This document shows positions 31,060 through 39,281 of a DNA stretch of 64,000 nt, in pieces; the stretch's first letter is position 1; each line of letters begins with the position of its first letter. The position numbers were made by a program, and so were the translations under genes. Origin of the DNA: Gammaproteobacteria bacterium. GTDB taxonomy: Bacteria > Pseudomonadota > Gammaproteobacteria > Thiohalomonadales > Thiohalomonadaceae. Location: positions 1 through 64,000 of the forward strand of contig JANJXC010000042.1 of the NCBI GenBank assembly GCA_024709225.1, given 5' to 3'. A model generated the notes under the pieces. The model did not search any database and was not told where the DNA came from. It was given only the letters and a program-made list of their open reading frames with translations.

Positions 31060-33320
31060 AGGCGCGCCTGCCATTGTGGCTGTGGCTCGTACTGCTCGCC
31101 GCGGGCACCCTCTACAGCCTTACCCGCGTCAGCGTGGTGAGCGACATGGCCGCGTTCCTGCCACGCGGGGAGGGGCTGGAGCAGGCCCTGCTGCTGGATG
31201 CGCTGCGTGAGGGCCCCGCCGCGCGCCTGATCATCGTTGCCCTCGGTGGCACGGAGGACACGGTGCGGTTGGCCGCTGCCAGCCGGGCGCTGGCGGAACG
31301 TCTGCAGAGCGATTCCCGTTTCCTGCGCGTAGCCAACGGTCCGTCTGCCTTGCCGACGGCAGAGCAGGGGCGCTGGTTCCCTTATCGTTATCTGCTGGTA
31401 CCGCTGGCACCCGATGCCTTTACTGCCGATCGCCTGCGCGTGGAGCTGGAGGCGCGCTTGCGCGAACTGTCCGCACCGTTGCCAGCGCTGGACAAGGCAA
31501 GACTGCCGGCCGACCCGCAGGCCGTGTTCCGCCGCGTGCTGGCCGGCTGGCAGGAGGGCAGCGCGCCGCCGCTACAGCACGGCGTCTGGTTCGATGCCGC
31601 GGGGCGGCAGGCGCTGTTGTTGCTGGAGACCCGTGCCGGCGGTTTCGATCTCGATGCACAGGCGGCGGCGCACGCGGCGATCCTCGCCGCGGTAGAGGCG
31701 GGAGTGAGCGTTGAGCTCACGGGCCCCGGCATCATCGCTGCGGCCTCGCGCGACATCATCCGCAGCGAGGTGCAGTGGCTGAGTGCCCTGGCCACGCTGG
31801 TGCTGCTGGCGCTCCTGCTCGTCGCCTATCGCAGCCCGCGCCTTTTGTTGTTGAGTATCTTGCCGCTCGCGGCGGGCATCGTCGCTGCGGTGACGCTTAC
31901 TGCGCTGGTGTTCGGCAGCCTGCACGGTATCACCCTGGCCTTCGGCATCACCCTGCTGGGTGTGGCCATCGACTATCCGTTGCATCTGTTTTCCCATCTG
32001 CACAGCGGCGAAGCACCGCGCCTGACATTGCAACGCATCTGGCCCACGTTGCGTCTCGGTGTGGCGAGTAGCGCCGTCGGCTATCTGGCCATGGCGGCCA
32101 GTCCCTTTGCTGGCCTGGCGCAACTGGCCGTGTTCACGGTGAGCGGCCTGGTGGCCGCCGCGCTCACGGTGCGCTGGGTGTTGCCGCTGCTGTTGCCGTC
32201 GGCGCCGGTCATGCGCTTGTTCCCGCTCGCCGCCGGTGGCGCCGGGCGCGGTCTGTGGCCGCTGCCACTATTGCTGCTGCTGGCGCTGGCCTATCTGCTG
32301 CTGACGCCGCGACCGCTGCTGGAGACCGAACTGTCCGCCCTGAGCCCGGTGCCGGCGGACAGGCGTGCGCTGGATGAGCGCCTGCGTCGGGCGGTGGGCG
32401 CACCGGACGTGAGCCGCTTGCTGCTGCTGCAGGGGCGCAGCGCCGAGGAAGTGTTGCAGCGCAGCGAGGCGCTGGTTGCACCGCTGGATGCCTTGCGTAC
32501 CGAGGATATCATCGGCGGCTATCGTCTGCCGTCGCAGTATCTGCCTGCCGCAACTACCCAAGGTGCCCGCGCCGCGGTCTTGCCCGAGCCGGCGTCACTG
32601 GCTGCGGCACTGGAGGCCGCACGGCAAGGTCTGCCATTTCGCGCGGCTCTGTTCCAGCCCTTTGTGCGTGATGTGGAACTCAGTCGCACGCTGGCACCGC
32701 TGACGCCGTCCGCTGTCGCCGATACCCTCGTGGGTACACGACTCAGTGCCCTGTTGCGGCCGCACGGCGACGGCTGGCTCGGTGTGGTGCCGCTGTATGC
32801 CGTACAGGACGAGGCGGCGCTGATGCGTTGGTCCGTACAGGCGACGCCGTCGGTACGCTATCTCAATCTGCGCGCGGCAGCGGATCAGATGGTAGAGCGC
32901 TTTCTGCGCGGGGCGGGCGCTTATCTGCTGGCCGGGTTGGTGTTGATTCTGCTGTTGCTGGGCGCGGGCCTGCGCAGTGCGGCGCAGCTGACGCGGGTGG
33001 TGTTGCCGGTGCTGACTGCACTGGCACTGACGGCGGCGCTACTGCATGCCCTGGGGGCGCAGCTGTCGCTGTTCCATCTGATGGCCATGCTGCTGGTGCT
33101 GGGACTGGGCATCGATTATGGCCTGTTCTTCGCCCGCCGCGCCGCGACGGAGGAGCGTGCCCGTACTGGCCACGCGGTAACGGTGTGTGCTATCTCCACC
33201 GCCAGCGTGTTTGGTATCCTCGCGCTCTCGCAGATTCCGGTGTTGCACGCCATCGGCAGCACTGTCGCTCTCGGGGTGACGCTCAGTTACGGATTTGCCC
33301 GTTTCGTACGGACGACATAG
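31056..33320 (+). CDS. MMPL/RND-superfamily lipid exporter
   Basis: A 754-residue transporter with two repeats of six transmembrane segments, each after a large periplasmic loop. The first block spans about residues 240-390 (LATLVLLALLLVAY, GITLAFGITLLGVAIDYPLH). The second spans about 620-750 (YLLAGLVLILLLLGAGL, LFHLMAMLLVLGLGIDYGLF). The paired GxxxDY (GVAIDYP, GLGIDYG) are the conserved proton-relay aspartates of MMPL proteins. Position next to LolA and acyltransferase genes argues for export of the polyene lipid. Confidence 0.87.
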   Translation: MKARLPLWLWLVLLAAGTLYSLTRVSVVSDMAAFLPRGEGLEQALLLDALREGPAARLIIVALGGTEDTVRLAAASRALAERLQSDSRFLRVANGPSALPTAEQGRWFPYRYLLVPLAPDAFTADRLRVELEARLRELSAPLPALDKARLPADPQAVFRRVLAGWQEGSAPPLQHGVWFDAAGRQALLLLETRAGGFDLDAQAAAHAAILAAVEAGVSVELTGPGIIAAASRDIIRSEVQWLSALATLVLLALLLVAYRSPRLLLLSILPLAAGIVAAVTLTALVFGSLHGITLAFGITLLGVAIDYPLHLFSHLHSGEAPRLTLQRIWPTLRLGVASSAVGYLAMAASPFAGLAQLAVFTVSGLVAAALTVRWVLPLLLPSAPVMRLFPLAAGGAGRGLWPLPLLLLLALAYLLLTPRPLLETELSALSPVPADRRALDERLRRAVGAPDVSRLLLLQGRSAEEVLQRSEALVAPLDALRTEDIIGGYRLPSQYLPAATTQGARAAVLPEPASLAAALEAARQGLPFRAALFQPFVRDVELSRTLAPLTPSAVADTLVGTRLSALLRPHGDGWLGVVPLYAVQDEAALMRWSVQATPSVRYLNLRAAADQMVERFLRGAGAYLLAGLVLILLLLGAGLRSAAQLTRVVLPVLTALALTAALLHALGAQLSLFHLMAMLLVLGLGIDYGLFFARRAATEERARTGHAVTVCAISTASVFGILALSQIPVLHAIGSTVALGVTLSYGFARFVRTT

Positions 33321-33327
33321 GAAACCC

Positions 33328-34512
33328 ATGCCCTTCGAACCTCTGATTCTTACGGCCTATAGCACGGTCAGCGCCCTCGGTCATGGCCGCGGCGTGGCGC
33401 TGGACGCCCTGCTGCAGGGGCACAGTGGCCTGCGCCGCTGTGATTACGAGGGTGCCGACATGGAGACCTGGATCGGACGCGTTGATGGCATTGAGGATGT
33501 GGTGTTGCCGACGGCATTGGCGCCGTTCGCTTGCCGCAACAACCGCCTTGCGGCCCTTGGCCTGGAGAGTGACGGCTTTGCGACCGCCGTGGCGGCAGCG
33601 CGGGCGCGCTACGGCGCGGCACGCATCGGCGTGTTTCTCGGCACCAGCACCTCCGGCATCGAGGCCACCGAGCAGGCCTACCGTCGTCGCGGCGACGAAG
33701 GCGGTCCGTTGCCGGCAGATTTCGACTATCGCCATACCCACAACACCTTTTCCGTGGCGGACTTCACGCGTCGCTATCTCGGTCTTGCCGGCCCCGCACA
33801 GGTGATCTCCACCGCTTGTTCCTCCAGTGCCAAGGTCTTTGCCGCCGCCAGCCGCCACATCCGTGCCGGCTGGTGCGATGCGGCGGTGGTGGGTGGTGTG
33901 GACAGCCTGTGCCTCACCACACTGTATGGCTTCAATTCCCTCGAGCTGGTGTCGCGCCGGCCCTGCCGGCCGTGGGATGCGGCACGCGACGGCATCAACA
34001 TCGGTGAAGCCGCCGGCTTCGCCCTGTTGGAACGCGAGGGAGAGGGGGTGCGCCTGCTGGGGTATGGCGAGAGCAGTGATGCCTACCACATGTCCACGCC
34101 GCATCCCGAAGGTGAGGGTGCCCTGCGGGCGATGCAGGCGGCGCTGGACAGTGCCGGACTCGCGGCGAGGCAGATCGATTACATCAACCTGCATGGTACC
34201 GCCACGCCATCCAACGATCGGGCCGAGGACCGCGCAGTCATGCGGCTGTTCGCGGGCGAGGTCCCCTGCAGCTCCACCAAGGGCTGGACTGGCCATACCC
34301 TGGGCGCCGCCGGTATCACCGAAGCCATCTTCTGCGCCCTCGCCATTGAGGAAGGCTTTGTGCCCGGCAGTCTCAATACCGAACAGCTCGATCCTGAGTT
34401 GTTCGCCCCCATCGTGCGCACCACACGGCGGCAACCGGTACGGATTGTGATGAGCAACTCCTTCGGTTTTGGCGGCAGTAACTGCGCGCTGATTCTGGGG
34501 CGACCGGCATGA
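33328..34512 (+). CDS. 3-oxoacyl-ACP synthase (ketosynthase, ApeO-like)
   Basis: A 394-residue thiolase-fold ketosynthase with a complete active site: Cys in ISTACSSSAKVFAAA (about 164), His in NLHGTATPSNDRAEDRA (about 290) and His in STKGWTGHTLGAAG (about 327). ATG 33328 follows AGGAAA. The next gene encodes a short ketosynthase-like protein lacking these residues, so the two probably form the KS/chain-length-factor heterodimer known for ApeO:ApeC. It condenses malonyl units onto the ACP-bound starter. Confidence 0.88.
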   Translation: MPFEPLILTAYSTVSALGHGRGVALDALLQGHSGLRRCDYEGADMETWIGRVDGIEDVVLPTALAPFACRNNRLAALGLESDGFATAVAAARARYGAARIGVFLGTSTSGIEATEQAYRRRGDEGGPLPADFDYRHTHNTFSVADFTRRYLGLAGPAQVISTACSSSAKVFAAASRHIRAGWCDAAVVGGVDSLCLTTLYGFNSLELVSRRPCRPWDAARDGINIGEAAGFALLEREGEGVRLLGYGESSDAYHMSTPHPEGEGALRAMQAALDSAGLAARQIDYINLHGTATPSNDRAEDRAVMRLFAGEVPCSSTKGWTGHTLGAAGITEAIFCALAIEEGFVPGSLNTEQLDPELFAPIVRTTRRQPVRIVMSNSFGFGGSNCALILGRPA

Positions 34513-35297
34513 TACAGATCAGTGTAGAGAGCATCGGTCTGACTGCCGCCGGGATGCCGGGGTGGGAGGCGGCACGGCCGGTGTTGCGTGGCGAGGCAGC
34601 ACTGGATGCCACGGCCTTGCCGGCGTTCCGGGCCAATCTGCTGCCGCCCAACGAACGGCGCCGTACCACGGCACTGATCAAGCTGGCGCTGCAGACGGCA
34701 GAGGATGCGCTGGCGCGCAGCCGCTACGGCATGGATGAACTGGCCTCGGTGTTTGCCTCGTCCGAGGGTGACGGCGAGATCGTGGATCGCATCTGCACGG
34801 CACTGACGCTGCCGGGACATCCTGTGTCGCCCACCCATTTCCACAATTCGGTGCACAACGCGCCGGCCGGCTACTGGGCCATCGCCGGCGGCTCGCATCA
34901 TGTTTCCACCAGCTTGGCCGCGGGAGCAGATTCCTTCGCCGCCGGTCTGCTGGAGGCGGCGAGTGTCGCCGTGCTGGAGCGGGTGCCGGTGTTGCTGCTG
35001 GCCTACGATTATGCGTTGCCACCAGCCCTGGCCGGGCGCGGCTATGTGGACACCGTGTTCGCTGTCGCCATGGTGCTTGCCGCGGATGATGGCAGTGGCC
35101 TGGCACGGCTGAGGCTGGACGTCCAGCCAGGCAGCGTGCAGCCGCCGCCAATGGGGGCGGAGCTGGCTGCGCTGCGCGCGCACAACCCTGCCGCAGCTGC
35201 TTTGCCGCTACTGCAGCTGCTGGCGCGTGGTGATTCCGCCATGCTGTGCCTGCCATGCCAGGAGCAGCTCACCCTGCAGATAGAGATCGAGACGTGA
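34509..35297 (+). CDS. Ketosynthase-like chain-length factor (Ketoacyl-synt_2, ApeC-like)
   Basis: A 262-residue protein similar to the N-terminal half of ketosynthases, but no catalytic Cys-His-His set is seen. TALIKLALQTAEDALARS, SVFASSEGDGEIVDRI, FHNSVHNAPAGYWAIA and STSLAAGADSFAAGLLEAAS are the recognisable blocks; the Cys position reads as Ala (LAAGAD). This is the pattern of the chain-length factor that pairs with ApeO. It overlaps the KS gene by 4 nt and the dehydratase gene by 4 nt. Confidence 0.78.
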   Translation: MIQISVESIGLTAAGMPGWEAARPVLRGEAALDATALPAFRANLLPPNERRRTTALIKLALQTAEDALARSRYGMDELASVFASSEGDGEIVDRICTALTLPGHPVSPTHFHNSVHNAPAGYWAIAGGSHHVSTSLAAGADSFAAGLLEAASVAVLERVPVLLLAYDYALPPALAGRGYVDTVFAVAMVLAADDGSGLARLRLDVQPGSVQPPPMGAELAALRAHNPAAAALPLLQLLARGDSAMLCLPCQEQLTLQIEIET

Positions 35298-35737
35298 GCG
35301 TGGAACGTGATGAACTCTGTGCCCTGATCCCGCATGCCGGCAGCATGTGTCTGCTCGATCGTGTCGAGCAGTGGGATGACGAGAGCATCGTGTGCAGCAG
35401 CCTGAGCCACCATCGCGCCGACAATCCGCTGCGCGTTGATGGCAGTCTCGCCGCGGTACACGGTGTCGAATACGGTGCCCAGGCTATGGCAGTGCACGGC
35501 GGCCTGCTGGCGCGGCGCGCCGGGGCGCAGTTGCCTGCCGGTTATCTGGCGGCACTGCGCGACGTGCGTCTGCACGCGGGGCATCTGGATGTGGTGGATG
35601 GGCCCTTGCAGGTTGTTGCCGTGCGCCTGATGGCAGAGGGCGGTAACCTGATGTATCGCATCGAAGTCAGTGGTGCAGGACGCGTGCTGGTGGCGGCACG
35701 GGTGACGGTGGCCGACATGAGCGGGAGAACAGCATGA
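35294..35737 (+). CDS. ApeP-like 3-hydroxyacyl-ACP dehydratase
   Basis: A 147-residue hotdog protein of the ApeP family. The opening LIPHAGSMCLLDRVEQWD is the family hallmark (PH-x3-M-x-LLD). HGVEYGAQAMAVHGGLLARR holds the central helix. It is distinct from the shorter ApeI-like enzyme at 29320, so two dehydratases serve the pathway. Start GTG 35294 overlaps the previous stop (GTGA); GTG 35300 is possible. The ketoreductase gene overlaps its end by 4 nt. Confidence 0.78.
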   Translation: MSVERDELCALIPHAGSMCLLDRVEQWDDESIVCSSLSHHRADNPLRVDGSLAAVHGVEYGAQAMAVHGGLLARRAGAQLPAGYLAALRDVRLHAGHLDVVDGPLQVVAVRLMAEGGNLMYRIEVSGAGRVLVAARVTVADMSGRTA

Positions 35738-36453
35738 AACGCGCCCTGGTGACCGGCGGCAGCGGCGACATCGGTGCCGCCATTTGTCGCCGCCTGGCAG
35801 CGGAGGGGGTGGCGGTGCTGGTGCATGCCAACAGCCAACCGCAGCGTGCCGAGGCGGTATGTGACGAAATCAGCGCGGCCGGTGGTCGGGCATCCCCGTT
35901 GGTGTTCGACGTCACCGACGGGGCGCAATGCCGGAAGATCCTCACTGCCGAGACCGAGCGTGCGCCGATCCAGATCGTGATCAACAACGCCGGTCTGCAT
36001 GACGACGCGCCCCTCGCCGGCATGTCGGAAGAACAATGGCGGCGGGTGATCGACGTGTCGCTCAACGGCTTTTACAACGTCACCCAGCCGCTGCTGTTGC
36101 CGATGATGGCGACGCGCTGGGGACGCATCGTCAGTCTGTCGTCCATCGCCGGCGTGATGGGCAACCGCGGCCAGGCCAATTATGCCGCCGCCAAGGCCGG
36201 CCTGCACGGCGCCAGCAAGTCGCTGGCACTGGAACTGGCCTCGCGCGGCGTCACTGTCAACGTGGTGGCGCCGGGGATCATCGCCGGACGCATGACCGGG
36301 CAGGTGTTCGACAAGGAGACCATCAAGACCTTGGTGCCCATGAAGCGCGCCGGTCAGCCGGAAGAGGTGGCCGAGCTGGTGGCGTTTCTTGCCTCGGAGC
36401 GCGCCGGCTATATCTCGGGCCAGGTTATCGGTATCAACGGGGCGATGGCATGA
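35734..36453 (+). CDS. 3-oxoacyl-ACP reductase (FabG-like short-chain dehydrogenase, ApeQ-like)
   Basis: A 239-residue SDR. The cofactor motif is VTGGSGDIGAAICRRL (residues 6-21), the NNAG motif is VINNAGLHDDAPL (about 84), and the catalytic Ser-Tyr-Lys is given by SLSSIAGVMG...NYAAAKAG (Tyr about 149, Lys about 153). The end VIGINGAMA is typical of FabG. It reduces the beta-keto group in each polyene extension cycle. It overlaps the GT2 gene by 4 nt. Confidence 0.88.
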   Translation: MKRALVTGGSGDIGAAICRRLAAEGVAVLVHANSQPQRAEAVCDEISAAGGRASPLVFDVTDGAQCRKILTAETERAPIQIVINNAGLHDDAPLAGMSEEQWRRVIDVSLNGFYNVTQPLLLPMMATRWGRIVSLSSIAGVMGNRGQANYAAAKAGLHGASKSLALELASRGVTVNVVAPGIIAGRMTGQVFDKETIKTLVPMKRAGQPEEVAELVAFLASERAGYISGQVIGINGAMA

Positions 36454-37193
36454 GTGCCGCTAATGCAGTGATCGTGATCCCCGCCTATAACGAGGCGGCG
36501 ACCATCCGTACGGTGGTACAGCGCGCTATGCAGCATGGGCCGGTCGTCGTGGTGGACGACGGCTCCACTGATGACACCGTGGCGCAGCTCGATGGTCTCG
36601 GCGTCACCGTGTTGCGCAATGAGCAGAACAGCGGCAAGGCGGCCAGCCTGTGGCGCGGCATGCAGCATGCGTTGTCCCAGGGGGCTGCGGCAGTGATCTC
36701 CATCGATGGCGACGGCCAGCATGCCCCGGAGGACATCCCGCGTCTGTTGGCCGTGTCTGCCCGCCTGCCGCGGGCAGTGGTGATCGCGGCACGGTTGCGC
36801 GACCGGGACAGCGCACCACGGGCACGACGCATCGCCAACGGCGTGGCCGATTTCTGGATATCCTGGGCGGCGGGGTGCTCCATCGTCGACAGCCAGTCTG
36901 GTTTCCGCCTTTATCCGGCGGAGCTGTTGCACAGTTATGTGCCGCGTCTGCGCAAGCGGGGCGGGTTTGTGTTCGAGAGTGAAATTCTGATCGATGCGGT
37001 GAGATGCGGATTTGACTGTGTCGCCGTGCCCATCGACACGGTGTATCACGCTGGGGCGCGGCCCAGCCATTTCCGGCCGGTGGCCGATATTGCGCGTATC
37101 GTGCTGATGGTGGCGGGGAAACTGTTTGCCCGTGGCATGTATCCGCAGGGTTTGTGGCGAGTCTGGCGGGAGCCGGCGCGTATCGAGAATTGA
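36450..37193 (+). CDS. Family 2 glycosyltransferase (dolichol-phosphate-mannose-synthase-like)
   Basis: A 247-residue soluble GT-A enzyme. VVIPAYNEAATIRTVV opens the domain, VVVVDDGSTDDTV binds the nucleotide, and SIDGDGQHAPEDIP (about 89) contains the DxD metal site. QSGFRLYPAEL and the VFESEILIDA region match the DPM1/WcaA-like subfamily. No membrane helices are seen. It ends the operon where aryl-polyene clusters often have a second ketosynthase, so a glycosylated product is possible but unproven. ATG 36450 overlaps the ketoreductase stop by 4 nt. Confidence 0.85.
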   Translation: MSAANAVIVIPAYNEAATIRTVVQRAMQHGPVVVVDDGSTDDTVAQLDGLGVTVLRNEQNSGKAASLWRGMQHALSQGAAAVISIDGDGQHAPEDIPRLLAVSARLPRAVVIAARLRDRDSAPRARRIANGVADFWISWAAGCSIVDSQSGFRLYPAELLHSYVPRLRKRGGFVFESEILIDAVRCGFDCVAVPIDTVYHAGARPSHFRPVADIARIVLMVAGKLFARGMYPQGLWRVWREPARIEN

Positions 37194-37194
37194 A

Positions 37195-37226
37195 CACGGC
37201 GCACGCCCTGGTCGACGTGCGCCGTG
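37195..37226. terminator. Hairpin between convergent genes
   Basis: CACGGCGCACG (37195-37205) and CGTGCGCCGTG (37216-37226) form a perfect 11-bp stem with a 10-nt loop, 1 nt after the GT2 stop and 6 nt beyond the end of the convergent lipoprotein gene. There is no U-tract on either strand. A shared transcription end or 3' stabiliser is likely. Confidence 0.5.
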
Positions 37227-37232
37227 CCATGC

Positions 37233-37631
37233 TTACAGCAGGTTCAGCTGGGACTGGATGTTCTGCTGCAGACGCTGTACCCAGCCATTGTAGTTACCAT
37301 GGATGTTGCTGCCGTCGTAGTTGAGATTCTCGCTGTTGCGATAGGTGATGCTGTAACTCTTGGTGTTGTAGGTGATGTCCACCTGGGCCATGTGCGTGCG
37401 CAGGTGGAGGGTGCCGATGACGTGGCCGGTTTTTTCGAACTTCATGTTCCAGCCGAGGGTGGCGCCGGCACGCAGTATCGCTTTCTTGACGTCATCAGCG
37501 CTGGCCGCTTTGTCGCTGTTGGTGACCACGGTGGCTTCGGTGACGTTGTAAATGGGGGTCGAGGTGCGACAACCGGTGGCGATGGCGAGGGCTATGCTGG
37601 TGAGCAGCACGATGGCAAACAGCTTATTCAT
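37233..37631 (-). CDS. Small lipoprotein of unknown function
   Basis: A 132-residue protein. The signal peptide MNKLFAIVLLTSIALAIATGC ends in a lipobox-like ATG-C, so Cys21 should be lipidated. The mature part (about 112 residues) has alternating strand-like segments (VIGTLHLRTHMAQVDITYN, YSITYRNSENLNYDGSNIHG) and ends in an amphipathic stretch (WVQRLQQNIQSQLNLL). I recognise no named domain. It is monocistronic and convergent with the polyene operon, with TTGTTGATTATT-type AT-rich DNA upstream. Confidence 0.72.
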   Translation of the reverse strand: MNKLFAIVLLTSIALAIATGCRTSTPIYNVTEATVVTNSDKAASADDVKKAILRAGATLGWNMKFEKTGHVIGTLHLRTHMAQVDITYNTKSYSITYRNSENLNYDGSNIHGNYNGWVQRLQQNIQSQLNLL

Positions 37632-37779
37632 TGAGTCTTCTCCTTGTTGATTATTGGTGGTTCATCCAGACGATGACATTACCCCCAGGGATGTGCCATG
37701 CCTTGCAGACAGCAGTCGTCTTGTCGTGTCTGTATCCCCAGTCGCGACGACGAGTGGAAACCAGATGGTATCAATGGTT

Positions 37780-39132
37780 ATGCGTAAACCCAATGGCAAA
37801 ATCATGGGCAACAGGATGTTGAAAGGTTTTGGGCTGATGCTTCTTCTGCTGGCCAGCGCGGGCGTGCAGGCGCAGTTGTCGCGCCAATGCGTACTGGAGC
37901 CCGTGTTCGAGGGGAAGGTTTGTTTCCACGAGAGTAATGGTGATGCATCGCCTACCGTAGTGCTTGTCCATGGCCTCGGTGGCAGTGCCGATGACTGGAG
38001 GGCGCAAATCCCGCCGCTGGCCGGGCGCTATCACGTGTTGGCTATCGATCTGCCGGGTTTTGGTCACTCGGATGGCGGCAGCAAGCATTACACTCCGGAA
38101 AACTATGCGGCGGTACTGCACCATCTGATTCAGCAGCGTGCCCGTGCCCCGGTGCTGCTGGTGGGGCACTCCCTGGGCGGTGCGGTGGCGCTCAACTATG
38201 CCGCCCTGTACCCCGAGACAGTGAGCCGCCTGGTGGTGGTGGATGTGGCGGGCATTCTGCACCGCTTGGCCTACAACAAATTCCTGGTGGGCAGTTGGCT
38301 GCATGGGGGCAACACGGCATCACGCTGGTCATCGGAATGGTTGCAGAGTTTTGCCGGCAAATTTCTTGAAGGCGCGGAGTCTTATCCCATCGACAGCGTG
38401 GATGTGCTGGATGCTCCCCATGGCGTGGTCGCTGAACGGAATATTGCCGCGATGGCGCTGCTGGAAGCCGATTTTACGCCTTTGCTGCCGCAGGTTACGT
38501 CCCCGGTGATGATACTGTGGGGGCAGGAGGACAGCATTGCACCGCTGCGCACGGCGCATGTATTGCTGCATCGCCTGTCGCATGCATGGCTGGAGATCAT
38601 CCCTGGCGCCGGGCATGTGCCGATGAGCGAACAGCCCGATGAGTTCAACCGCCGGCTGCTGGCGGCGCTCGGTGGAGCATTGCCGCCGCCTTTGGCGCAT
38701 GAGTCGGAAGGCGATGCCAAGCGTATCGGTCGCTGCGAACGCCAGCGCAACGTGCGCTTCACCGGACGTTATCGCCGCGTCGAGCTCCATCATTGCAGCG
38801 ATGTTATGATCGCGGATGCCGAGCTCGACGAGCTGTATGTATTCGAGTCGCGGGTACTCATCGAACGCAGCCGTATCGGTGGTGGCGGCCTGGCCGTGGA
38901 CGCCATCGGTTCGGACGTGAAGATGACTGCGGTAGAGATACACGGCGACGTGGCGCTGCGCGTGGCGCGCAGCCGGCTGGACCTGGCTGCCGTCGACCTG
39001 GAAGGGCGGGAGGCGGCGGTGACGGCCGTGAGCAATTCCAAGGCGGTCTTTTCCCTATGCCGGGTCAACAGCCCGCATCGCGCTGGGGGCCTGCACGGCT
39101 ACTATGCATTGACGCCGCAGTCGCCGCTGTGA
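37780..39132 (+). CDS. Exported alpha/beta hydrolase with C-terminal beta-helix-like region
   Basis: About 450 residues. A signal peptide (MLKGFGLMLLLLASAGVQAQ) is followed by an alpha/beta-hydrolase domain. The oxyanion motif is LVHGLGGSADDW, the nucleophile elbow VGHSLGGAVAL (Ser about 131), then WGQEDSIAP (Asp about 251) and PGAGHVPMS (His about 279), a full triad. After about residue 320 the sequence changes to short hydrophobic repeats (VRFTGRYRRVELHHCSDVMI, DELYVFESRVLIERSRIGG, VKMTAVEIHGDVALRVARSR) that look like right-handed beta-helix rungs. Several in-frame ATGs (37780, 37804, 37816) make the start uncertain. The substrate is unknown. Confidence 0.78.
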   Translation: MRKPNGKIMGNRMLKGFGLMLLLLASAGVQAQLSRQCVLEPVFEGKVCFHESNGDASPTVVLVHGLGGSADDWRAQIPPLAGRYHVLAIDLPGFGHSDGGSKHYTPENYAAVLHHLIQQRARAPVLLVGHSLGGAVALNYAALYPETVSRLVVVDVAGILHRLAYNKFLVGSWLHGGNTASRWSSEWLQSFAGKFLEGAESYPIDSVDVLDAPHGVVAERNIAAMALLEADFTPLLPQVTSPVMILWGQEDSIAPLRTAHVLLHRLSHAWLEIIPGAGHVPMSEQPDEFNRRLLAALGGALPPPLAHESEGDAKRIGRCERQRNVRFTGRYRRVELHHCSDVMIADAELDELYVFESRVLIERSRIGGGGLAVDAIGSDVKMTAVEIHGDVALRVARSRLDLAAVDLEGREAAVTAVSNSKAVFSLCRVNSPHRAGGLHGYYALTPQSPL

Positions 39133-39142
39133 ACATTGCTGC

Positions 39143-39170
39143 TTGTATCCGCAAATCAATCCGTTAGAAT
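39143..39170 (+). promoter_or_regulatory. Candidate promoter of the thrS operon
   Basis: TTGTAT (39143-39148), 16-nt spacer, TAGAAT (39165-39170). Five of six -10 bases and the TTG of the -35 match. The leader to the thrS ATG is about 105 nt, long enough for the translational-operator structures known for thrS, but I did not identify a tRNA-like fold. Confidence 0.5.
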
Positions 39171-39281
39171 GGCGTCCCTTGCGGTACTTTGAGTGTCGCC
39201 ACCCATCAAGGCATCGGTGATGCCCACGTTCAAGCCGGAGTAGCACGCGGCCCCTCGTATAGGCCGCCACTGGAGAAAGCA

